The notes under the pieces: model-generated | The model's input: the letters and a program-made list of their open reading frames with translations, nothing else | The model's database searches: none | Told to the model about the DNA's origin: nothing | Made by a program: the position numbers and the translations under genes | Part shown: positions 50,338 to 56,330 of the stretch, one piece after another | Layout: each line of letters opens with the position of its first letter | How positions within the stretch are numbered: the first letter of the stretch is position 1 | NCBI RefSeq assembly: GCF_003148885.1 | Contig: NZ_QGHD01000014.1 | Coordinates: forward strand, 1 to 56,330 | From: Hallerella porci | GTDB lineage: Bacteria > Fibrobacterota > Fibrobacteria > Fibrobacterales > Fibrobacteraceae | DNA length: 56,330 bases | Direction: 5' to 3'

Positions 50338-51318
50338 ATGAATCAGTCTCAATCCAATCGCGATCACGACGGACTTTTTCGCTACGAATATAGCGAGCCG
50401 AAAAACGCAAAAGCTCTGCTGGACATTTGCCGGACAAGCAATCGAAATCTCGATGTGATGCTTGCGGATGTCAATCTCGACACACTGGAGCGCATTCCCG
50501 AAGGTTACAACGAGGTCGGAGAGCGCGGCGAAGCGGACGTCTGCTTCAAGGCAAAAATTTTCGGCGGAAAAGAAATCAACGTCGGAATCCTCATGGAACA
50601 TAAGTCCAAAAGCGACAAAAAGGTTCTTGAGCAGATTGGAAGATACGCTATCAGGTTGATGAGAGACCGTGGTGCCGATATTTTTAGTTGGTTTCCGACC
50701 AAGGCGATTATCATTTATAACGGCCGTACAAGCTGGGATCCGCTTGCCGAATACCGCAAGAAGGAACGTGCCAAATTTAATGGCGCAGATCTTCCATACG
50801 AATGCGTTCTGGTAAACTTGGCCGATGTCAACGAAAACGCTTGCCTTTCTTCCAACACGCCCTCCGCAGCAATTGTCGCCATCGCTATGAAGTACGCCTT
50901 TAACCCAGAGGGATTTAAAGCGGCAATTCCAAAAGTTGAAGAATTGCTTCACCGTCTCCCAAACGATGAACAGGCAATTCTCATCGAAAAAATTGTATTA
51001 TATTTAGGGGAGTACATCGGTGAGAAAACCGTGGAGGATCTTCAAATGGCATGGCAAAGTATTGGACAAAAATATGGCTTTGTAAGCGCCGGCGATGCAC
51101 GTCGCGCCGCTGAAAAAGAAGGTCGCGCGAAAGGTCATCAAGAAGGCCGTGCTGAAGGACTTGCAGAAGGCCGTGCAGAAGGTCGCGCAGAAGGCCGTGC
51201 AGAAGGCATTCGGCAAGAAAAGTTTTCTCTTGCTAAAGGTTTCCGGGATGAAGGCGTACCTTTAAACATTATCGCCAAGCAAACGGGCCTCACTATTAAT
51301 GAAATCAAAGCTTTGTAG
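50338..51318 (+). CDS. Rpn-family PD-(D/E)XK nuclease / putative transposase
   Basis: A 326-residue protein of the Rpn (recombination-promoting nuclease, transposase_31-like) group. The nuclease core lies at about 20-150: YSEPKNAKALLDICR, GEADVCFKAKIFGG with the Asp, then VGILMEHKSK giving E-x-K, and YGRYAIRLM-like RYAIRLMRDR. The middle part (VLVNLADVNENAC, FNPEGFKAAIPKVEELL) matches the family. It ends with a basic EGRA-repeat tail and a helix-turn-helix-like segment (GVPLNIIAKQTGLTINEIKAL). I chose the ATG at 50338 because GGAGG is 5 bases upstream; the ORF is open 13 codons earlier through the leader hairpin. E. coli Rpn proteins promote RecA-independent recombination; the role here is inferred. 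Confidence 0.85.
   Translation: MNQSQSNRDHDGLFRYEYSEPKNAKALLDICRTSNRNLDVMLADVNLDTLERIPEGYNEVGERGEADVCFKAKIFGGKEINVGILMEHKSKSDKKVLEQIGRYAIRLMRDRGADIFSWFPTKAIIIYNGRTSWDPLAEYRKKERAKFNGADLPYECVLVNLADVNENACLSSNTPSAAIVAIAMKYAFNPEGFKAAIPKVEELLHRLPNDEQAILIEKIVLYLGEYIGEKTVEDLQMAWQSIGQKYGFVSAGDARRAAEKEGRAKGHQEGRAEGLAEGRAEGRAEGRAEGIRQEKFSLAKGFRDEGVPLNIIAKQTGLTINEIKAL
51142..51201 (+). repeat. Five 12-bp tandem repeats encoding EGRA/EGLA units
   Basis: Units GAAGGCCGTGCT, GAAGGACTTGCA, GAAGGCCGTGCA, GAAGGTCGCGCA and GAAGGCCGTGCA encode a tetrapeptide repeat in the tail of the Rpn-type protein. The period is a multiple of three, so copy-number change keeps the frame. Confidence 0.9.
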
Positions 51319-51340
51319 AAAAAGGAACCATTCGTGAAGA

Positions 51341-51378
51341 GAGCTCCAAAAGTTATGTCCAACTTTTGGGGCTCATTT
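51341..51378 (+). terminator. Terminator after the Rpn-type gene
   Basis: GAGCTCCAAAAGTT (51341-51354) pairs with AACTTTTGGGGCTC (51361-51374), 14 bp with one G-U pair and a 6-base loop, followed by ATTTTA. A shorter competing hairpin, GCTCAT-TTT-ATGAGC, overlaps its 3' arm. Confidence 0.75.
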
Positions 51379-51385
51379 TATGAGC

Positions 51386-51570
51386 GTTAGAGAATTTCGA
51401 CTTTAGAACAAATGATGTGTATTATGCTGGTGAAGATGCTGTTTATTGAACCTCAACACCAAAAGCCGATAACGAAAAATTTGCATGCCATTGAATTTTA
51501 TTTTGAATCAGAAAAGATTTAGATGATTATGAAATTGGCCAAAGAGGAAAGCTTGACGGATTCGGATTTT
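51386..51570 (+). pseudogene. Possible degenerate coding remnant
   Basis: In one frame the stretch reads ALENFDFRTNDVYYAGEDAVY, stop, TSTPKADNEKFACH, stop, and later RKDLDDYEIGQRGKLDGFGFLN before TAA. Between these, a shifted frame gives IEFYFESEK. The pieces look protein-like but are broken by several stops and need two frame changes. It may be the relic of a small gene next to the Rpn element, or chance. No family is recognised. Confidence 0.25.
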
Positions 51571-51574
51571 TGAA

Positions 51575-52858
51575 TTAAATGAGCTCGGCGATGAGCGCAA
51601 AAGTTTCTGCGCGGACGATTTTAACGGGAAGAGTTTTACTGGCGGGGAAGTTTCCCGATAGGGCGACGGGACGATAGGCGTTATCGCGGGCGATAGTTGT
51701 ACCCGGACGCTGACCGTTTTTTTCGACGGTGACCATTTCGGTTTTCCCGATGAAACGACTGTTATTTTCTAATGCAATCTGCTGAAAGATGCGGGAGAGT
51801 TCCGCAGAGCGCGCATAGCGCTCCTCTTTCAAAACTCCGTTTTGAAAGGCGAAGGCAGGCGTGCCTTCGCGCGGAACAAAGCGGGTAATGTTACAAATGG
51901 ACGGCCGCGTTCTCTTTACCAATTCGACGCTTGCGAGAAAATCTTCTTTCGTTTCTCCGGGAAAGGCGACGATAATATCGGTGCCAAGAGTCATCTCGGG
52001 AAAGTGCGTTTGAAAAGTTTCGGCGATGTGAAAATATTCTTTGACGGTATGGCGACGGTTCATCGCTTTTAAAATGCGGTCGCTTCCGCTTTGCACAGGA
52101 ATGTGCACAAATTTATATAAATGGTCGTCGGAAAATGTTTCGAGAAGAGCGTCTAAATAACGCAGCACATGCCGCGGGTTTCCCATTCCCAAACGAATTT
52201 TATAATCGCCCGGAACGTGGACGAGAATATTTTGCAAAAGTTCGGCGAGATTTGTTTTCAAATCAAATCCGTAGCAACTCGTATCTTGACCGGTTAAAAA
52301 AATTTGCTTTGCGCCGGCTTCTACTTTGCGTTGCACGCGGCGAACAATGGACTCGGGAGAAGCGCTTCTTAAGATTCCTTTGACTAAATGCGTTGAACAA
52401 TAACTGCACGCATCTAAACAGCCTTCTTCGATATTGACGAGGCCTATGCCAGAATGGCAAAATAAATTTTCGTCGTGTTGAGAAATTTCGGAATTTTCAA
52501 AAGTTAATTTGTCCAGGAATTCACGAAATGCGGATTCATTTTTGTGCGCATCTTTTGGCCCGAAACAAAAATCGGGATATAAACGCAACAGTTCGCGTTT
52601 TAAATCTTCGGTCGCGCAGCCGGTCACCCAAACAGGAATGGTGGGAAATGCGCTTCGAATTTTTTTTGCGAGTTTCGTTGCTGAAGAAATTCCTTTGACG
52701 GTGCACGAATTTAAAACAATCGCATTTGGCGTTTCGGAGGGCATTTCAAATTGGACGGCGAATCCCTCTTGGGCGAAGCGTTCCCCGATCTTTTCTCCGT
52801 CCCCAAAGTTCGCCGCACAGCCTTCGCTGAGAATGGCTACTGTTCGCTGTGAACGCAT
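51575..52858 (-). CDS. CDKAL1/archaeal-type tRNA methylthiotransferase (e-MtaB-like)
   Basis: A 427-residue radical SAM methylthiotransferase. The N-terminal cluster cysteines are C14 (SEGCAANFGDGE), C52 (NSCTVK) and C81 (TGCATED). The radical SAM cluster is C147, C151, C154 in EEGCLDACSYCSTHLVKG. RLGMGNPRHV, FVHIPVQSGSD, GTDIIVAFPGET and a C-terminal TRAM-like region follow. The NSCTVK and DGE combination and the RLGM.NP segment resemble CDKAL1 and archaeal enzymes (making ms2t6A at tRNA position 37) more than bacterial MiaB, RimO or YqeV. I chose the ATG at 52858; the ORF is open to 52987, through the upstream gene. It overlaps that gene by 22 bases. Confidence 0.85.
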   Translation of the reverse strand: MRSQRTVAILSEGCAANFGDGEKIGERFAQEGFAVQFEMPSETPNAIVLNSCTVKGISSATKLAKKIRSAFPTIPVWVTGCATEDLKRELLRLYPDFCFGPKDAHKNESAFREFLDKLTFENSEISQHDENLFCHSGIGLVNIEEGCLDACSYCSTHLVKGILRSASPESIVRRVQRKVEAGAKQIFLTGQDTSCYGFDLKTNLAELLQNILVHVPGDYKIRLGMGNPRHVLRYLDALLETFSDDHLYKFVHIPVQSGSDRILKAMNRRHTVKEYFHIAETFQTHFPEMTLGTDIIVAFPGETKEDFLASVELVKRTRPSICNITRFVPREGTPAFAFQNGVLKEERYARSAELSRIFQQIALENNSRFIGKTEMVTVEKNGQRPGTTIARDNAYRPVALSGNFPASKTLPVKIVRAETFALIAELI

Positions 52859-54240
52859 TGGAGAGATGTCCCCGGGTAGTAGGCTTGCAGAATTTCCTGG
52901 AAACTTTGGCCGGCTTTTGCGCGTGCGCGTGCGCCCATTTGGCACATCCCGATTCCGTGTCCAAAACCCGATCCGTCGAGTACCCAAACTTTTCCATTCT
53001 TTTCGATTTTAAATTTGGAAGACGGTAAAATTTTTGAACCTTCTTTGAAGAGTTGACGAATGCGGTCGCCGTTTGCGGTGAAGATTCCTTTGTCGGTTAA
53101 AACTTCTAATTGATTGACGCGGCGTCCCGGAAATTCCGATTGCACTTCGATTTGTTGAATTTTGCTAAAGTCAGAATTTCCGCTGGCTTTGGCCGCTTTG
53201 AAATTCTTCTTAAACATCGTCACCAATTCTTTTTCGCTGTAAACTTTTTTCCACGAAGAGTATGAACTTGCGCTGCACCAAGCGGAATCGGTGTTTTTCA
53301 TATCGCTTTGACTTTTGAGATAGCTGACGGGAGCAAGTCCCCAAACTTCAACGCCGTCGGTGTAGCCGCCGCAAGTGGAATGATAATACGCTTCGATAAA
53401 TTCGCCGTTATTGGTGAGCACAATTCCTGCGGTCGAATCAATTGCAGCACTTGGTAATTCGGCTTCGCTTGCGCATCCGTTATACACTTGATCTTGTACG
53501 GTGGCAAATACATCGAAACCGAGAGAAATGCGGGAATTAAAATGATGATAAGCGTAAGTGCGCGCTGCAACCGCTTGCACTTTTAATGCTTCAAACATAC
53601 TCGCGTCGAGTTTTCCAATTTCGTTTGGAACGACGCCTTTCAAATAATCTTCAATCGGGAGAATGTTGATGACGTTTAATTTTTTCGCCGAATTGACGAC
53701 GAGAATTTTTCCGCGGTATTCTTTGCCGTCGACAGAAATCCGAGAACTTTCGCCGGGGAAAATCCAAACAGAATCGGCTTTATCCGAGCCCGCTGAAACG
53801 CGGGAACCGTTCGCCGAAATTTTTAATGCGCCCGATTTTTCGGAGCCGTCATCATTTTCATGAAAAGCGATGCGGTAATTTTTGCCCGAAATTTCGGTCT
53901 TTGAAACGCCGACTTGAATGCCGACGCGAAAATCGCGAGAAAGTTCTGCGGCTAACGCCATCGTCGGAATATTTTTGGGAGTACTCGAAAGAACAGGCGC
54001 AGGTTCTACCGGTTTAAAATTGGAAGAATCCGAAACAGAAGAATCCTTCGGAGCCACCGCTGGCGCGACGGCAACAAAGGGAACGCTTGCTGCAGAATCT
54101 TTCGAAAGTGAATCGGCAGAAGCGATTTTTTTTTGTGAATTTTCCGCTGGAGTTTCACTCGGAGGATCGGTTACGAGCGGCGGCAGAGGCGCGCAGCTCA
54201 CAAGACCTGCGGCGAGGAATAGCAGCGGAAAACGCATCAT
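52837..54240 (-). CDS. SpoIID/LytB-domain lipoprotein (putative peptidoglycan lytic transglycosylase)
   Basis: A 467-residue exported protein. The signal ends LVSC (lipoprotein site at about residue 16), followed by a Pro/Ser/Ala-rich linker (about 17-95). The SpoIID domain (about 105-460) has LPIEDYLKGVVPNEIG with the catalytic-type Glu, LKVQAVAARTYAYHHF, YHSTCGGYTDG and GSGFGHGIGMCQMGARARA near the end. SpoIID enzymes cleave denuded glycan strands; in non-sporulating bacteria such proteins act in cell division or wall turnover. The ATG overlaps the stop of def (ATGA), so it belongs to the yajC-def operon. Confidence 0.9.
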   Translation of the reverse strand: MMRFPLLFLAAGLVSCAPLPPLVTDPPSETPAENSQKKIASADSLSKDSAASVPFVAVAPAVAPKDSSVSDSSNFKPVEPAPVLSSTPKNIPTMALAAELSRDFRVGIQVGVSKTEISGKNYRIAFHENDDGSEKSGALKISANGSRVSAGSDKADSVWIFPGESSRISVDGKEYRGKILVVNSAKKLNVINILPIEDYLKGVVPNEIGKLDASMFEALKVQAVAARTYAYHHFNSRISLGFDVFATVQDQVYNGCASEAELPSAAIDSTAGIVLTNNGEFIEAYYHSTCGGYTDGVEVWGLAPVSYLKSQSDMKNTDSAWCSASSYSSWKKVYSEKELVTMFKKNFKAAKASGNSDFSKIQQIEVQSEFPGRRVNQLEVLTDKGIFTANGDRIRQLFKEGSKILPSSKFKIEKNGKVWVLDGSGFGHGIGMCQMGARARAKAGQSFQEILQAYYPGTSLQCVHSEQ

Positions 54241-54776
54241 CTTTTTTTAGCCTTCTTGGATTTTTTCGCCATGTCGCGGAGCTTGGAACGGTTGAGAGCT
54301 CGATCCGCCGTAGAAATCACATCGACAAAAAGTTTTCCGTCGAGGTGATCGGTTTCGTGTTGGAAGCAACGGCAAAGGAGACCTTCGACATTGTGTTCTT
54401 CCACGGTTTCGCCGAGTTCGTTCGTGTAGCGAATCCAAATTTTTCCGGGACGATAAACATTGCAAAAAATATCCGGAACCGAAAGACAGCCTTCGTCATA
54501 CGGGACATCTTCCGAGTCGGGTTCTGCGCCCCATTCGGGATTAAAGATAATCCGCGGCGCGGGCTTTTCATCTTCGTCAGGACGCGTGGGGTCGATGACG
54601 ACAAGACGCATATCTTTTGCAACTTGCGGCGCAGCAAGTCCCACGCCGCCGGCATCGTACATCGTGTCGAGCATATCGTGGGCGAGGGCGACGAGTTCTG
54701 GGGTGATTTCGGTCACCGGCTTGCATTTTACGCGAAGCGCCTGGTCGCCGTAAATGGTAATATCTAAAACTGCCAT
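54237..54776 (-). CDS. def: Peptide deformylase Def
   Basis: A 179-residue metalloenzyme that removes the N-formyl group from nascent proteins. All three motifs are present: GVGLAAPQ (about 44-51), EGCLSVP with the metal-binding Cys, and QHETDHLDG with the metal-binding histidines and the catalytic Glu. A short basic tail (MAKKSKKAKKR) ends the protein. It starts 3 bases after yajC; its TGA lies inside the ATGATG of the SpoIID-like gene. Confidence 0.96.
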   Translation of the reverse strand: MAVLDITIYGDQALRVKCKPVTEITPELVALAHDMLDTMYDAGGVGLAAPQVAKDMRLVVIDPTRPDEDEKPAPRIIFNPEWGAEPDSEDVPYDEGCLSVPDIFCNVYRPGKIWIRYTNELGETVEEHNVEGLLCRCFQHETDHLDGKLFVDVISTADRALNRSKLRDMAKKSKKAKKR

Positions 54777-54779
54777 TTT

Positions 54780-55145
54780 TTACTTTGCCGGCTTGACGTC
54801 TTTCTTGTCTTCGGCGTTCAAAACGCGGACAATTGCCGATTGTTCAAAATCGAGACGCGTATCGTTTCCGGTTTTCACGGTGACGATATTGTTTTCCACA
54901 TTCACCACGGAACCGATGATTCCTGCTGCGGTCAAAACTTGGTCGCCTTTCTTCAACGCTTTACGCATCGCATCGAGCTTCTTCATTTCCTTTTGCTTCG
55001 GCATAATGAAGAAAAGATACATGACGACGAACATCAAGATGAACGGGAGAAATCCCATCAATGCAGAACCTTGTTGTTCCGGAGCTGCTTCTTGTGCAAA
55101 AGCGGAAGCGGCAAACATCAGGGCGATCAGAGCGGAAAATTTCAT
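54780..55145 (-). CDS. yajC: Preprotein translocase accessory subunit YajC
   Basis: A 121-residue Sec-associated membrane protein. The YajC core has one TM helix (about 30-50: LMGFLPFILMFVVMYLFFIMPKQKEMKK) and the cytosolic VLTAAGIIGSVVNVENNIVTVKT-type segment. Before the core there is an extra N-terminal stretch, MKFSALIALMFAASAFAQ, that looks like a cleavable signal peptide with an AFA-Q site. First gene of the yajC-def-spoIID-methylthiotransferase operon. Its promoter must lie in 55146-55210 but I cannot place it. Confidence 0.92.
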   Translation of the reverse strand: MKFSALIALMFAASAFAQEAAPEQQGSALMGFLPFILMFVVMYLFFIMPKQKEMKKLDAMRKALKKGDQVLTAAGIIGSVVNVENNIVTVKTGNDTRLDFEQSAIVRVLNAEDKKDVKPAK

Positions 55146-55211
55146 AAAATATCCTTTTGAAAAATGAACGGGGAAAATTTAGTAAATTAAAAAGGCTTAA
55201 AAATTAGGAAT

Positions 55212-55332
55212 GGGGCAGTATGCTCTTAACACTAAAAATCGCTAAAGCGATTTGTGTTAAGGCATATTGCATTAGTCGACGATCAAGCGAACAGGGGAAT
55301 GAAAGCTCTTAGAGAAATGCTGTTATTGCCCC
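55212..55332 (+). ncRNA. Candidate structured non-coding RNA with mutually exclusive helices
   Basis: A long hairpin spans 55215-55270: GCAGTATGC with GCATATTGC, CTTAACAC with GTGTTAAG, and AAATCGCT with AGCGATTT, 25 bp in all with small bulges. The same 5' strand, GGGGCAGTA (55212-55220), can instead pair with TATTGCCCC (55324-55332), closing the whole region; GCATT and AATGC inside can also pair. No known RNA family is recognised, and 6S, SRP and tmRNA signatures are absent. The strand and ends are guesses. The rest of the 412-base gap (55333-55557) is AT-rich with no supported gene. Confidence 0.4.
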
Positions 55333-55557
55333 GAAAACGGCTAAAATTTCATTTCTAATGGGTGCATTTTCTTGGGAGAGATCTTTATAGAGCGCATTTT
55401 GCACTCAAGAGATTCTAGAATTTTTTATCTCAAATTAAAAGCTTAAAAAATTGCGAAAAGGGAAATAATGCCATCTTTTTTTTACAAAATTTAAAATTTT
55501 TCAAAACACCCTTGAAAATCTTTTTTTTTTCTTACTTTTGTAAAAAATAAAAAATAT

Positions 55558-56235
55558 ATGAAATCTACAAAAGAGAAAGATAAAGAACAATCAAAGAGTA
55601 AAATGTCTGTTTGCATTTTCGTATTTCCTGTGTTGTTTCTTTTGTTTTCATTTTTTGCTCCGGCAATATTTACTCGCAATATTCCGCTTCTTTCATATAT
55701 TCCTTGGGTAAATGAAGTTTGTTTTAATGAAAAAACAGGAGTTATTGGCGATACTTTTGGGATTATGAACCCATTTATTGCTATTGCTGCGGCAGTCATT
55801 ACGGGGCTTGCGTTTTGGGAGCAATATAAAGCAAATCAGCAATTAAAAGATGACAATGCAAAACAGCAAGTAGAGCGACAATTTTATGAAATGTTAAAAA
55901 TCCATCGGGATAATGTAGCAGAGTTTATTACAAGAAGAGAAGATAAAGAAATAAGAGGTCAAAGAGCTGTAAAATATTTTCTGAAAGATTTTCTTAAAAT
56001 CTATGATAAGGTGTCAACTGTAATAGATGCGAATCAAAAAGACTTAGATGACAATTCAAAACTTTCGCAAGATAAAATCGAATTGGCGTATCTTATATTT
56101 TTTGAAGCAGAAGATTGTGAAAGTGTTATTAAGGACTCTCATATAAAAGAGTTATTAAAAAAGTTCAAAGAGAGTGATGAGTATAAAAATTTAGAACTCA
56201 TCAATCGGTTCTGTCAAATAAACTGTGTCATTTAG
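55558..56235 (+). CDS. Putative phage abortive infection protein (putAbiC-like), C-terminus probably shortened
   Basis: A 225-residue membrane protein. It has a basic start, then two TM helices (about 17-38 and 67-86) around an extracytoplasmic loop. The segment FGIMNPFIAIAAAVITGLAFWEQYKANQQL, then RQFYEMLKIHRDNVAEF, fits the putAbiC family (FG..NP, two TM, then a cytosolic helical domain). Members usually run about 80-100 residues further, with a conserved YFR-like C-terminal block. Here a TAG stops the frame at 56233-56235, and no matching continuation is evident up to the window end. The gene is more AT-rich than its neighbours and stands alone, which suggests recent acquisition. Function is inferred from family resemblance only. 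Confidence 0.6.
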   Translation: MKSTKEKDKEQSKSKMSVCIFVFPVLFLLFSFFAPAIFTRNIPLLSYIPWVNEVCFNEKTGVIGDTFGIMNPFIAIAAAVITGLAFWEQYKANQQLKDDNAKQQVERQFYEMLKIHRDNVAEFITRREDKEIRGQRAVKYFLKDFLKIYDKVSTVIDANQKDLDDNSKLSQDKIELAYLIFFEAEDCESVIKDSHIKELLKKFKESDEYKNLELINRFCQINCVI

Positions 56236-56330
56236 TTTTGTTAGCTAAAAAAAGAGCTTTGAAATTTCAAAATTGAAGAAGCGAAAAGCAAAATCAAAGC
56301 GATGTTTTTTCAACTCGATTTTGTCTTTGC

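Noticed and set aside
51142-51201. CRISPR-like repeats
   Set aside because: The repeats are contiguous 12-bp units without spacers, inside a coding frame.
55215-55270. Integron attC site
   Set aside because: The hairpin resembles attC in size, but the ends do not fit RYYYAAC/GTTRRRY and no integrase or cassette array is present.

Overview
The window looks like a chromosomal segment of a Gram-negative, Fibrobacter-like bacterium (Fibrobacterota). The best taxonomic clue is the secreted protein at 13755-14867. Its C-terminal half carries the 'Fibrobacter succinogenes major paralogous domain' signature (WMIDNLN, CY.....C.KYGKLYT, CPEGFHLAT, LSVRCV). A serine-rich, acidic secreted protein (21059-22171), many lipoproteins, a meso-diaminopimelate-type MurE (DNPR motif) and a YajC homologue fit a didermic member of that phylum. 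This assignment is inference from protein signatures only; there is no rRNA gene here.

Layout. (1) 44-9250, minus strand: a type I restriction-modification island. Transcription order is hsdR, an AlbA/Schlafen-type ATPase-like regulator, hsdM, hsdS, a small zinc-ribbon protein, a two-TM protein and a second AlbA-type protein. The last three are AT-rich and not standard hsd components. (2) 9435-10250: a promoter, a small antitoxin-like ORF and an overlapping GNAT-type toxin-like gene broken by one in-frame TAA. (3) 10429-16298: sufS, a seven-TM EAL phosphodiesterase, the Fibrobacter-domain protein, epmA and a thioredoxin-like protein. (4) 16328-20647: pilT, pilC, a terminator, a near-perfect sigma-54 promoter, spoVG and comM. 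(5) 20688-29121: folB with a secreted protein, hemA-hemC-hemD with a YhcC-type radical SAM gene, a MATE transporter and proS. (6) 29189-30334: a lipoprotein with a thioredoxin domain, followed by a strong terminator. (7) 30631-44396: a compact dcw cluster (mraZ, rsmH, ftsL, ftsI, murE, murF, ftsW, murG, murC, ftsQ, ftsA, ftsZ), led by five in-phase 10-bp MraZ-box-like units and closed by a terminator. mraY and murD are missing from their usual places. (8) 44477-48654, minus strand: greA, holA, a metX-metW fusion and yicC. (9) 48813-50021: argJ. (10) 50231-51570: an Rpn-type PD-(D/E)XK nuclease gene behind a promoter plus leader terminator, then a degenerate stretch. (11) 51575-55145, minus strand: yajC, def, a SpoIID-like lipoprotein and a CDKAL1/archaeal-type tRNA methylthiotransferase. 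(12) 55146-56330: a strongly folded non-coding stretch and an AT-rich, probably shortened putative phage-abortive-infection gene.

How the parts fit. The core is housekeeping: cell wall and division, tetrapyrrole, methionine and arginine synthesis, Fe-S assembly, translation and pili. Genes are tightly packed, and at least six junctions are TAATG or ATGA overlaps. Mobile or defence material sits at both ends (44-10250, and 50231-51570 plus 55558-56235). No tRNA, rRNA, CRISPR array or complete insertion sequence was seen. The most original leads are the accessory trio behind hsdS, the switch-like fold at 55212-55332, the leader of the Rpn gene, the sigma-54 promoter of spoVG, the MetX-MetW fusion, the CDKAL1-like enzyme and the division cluster lacking mraY and murD.
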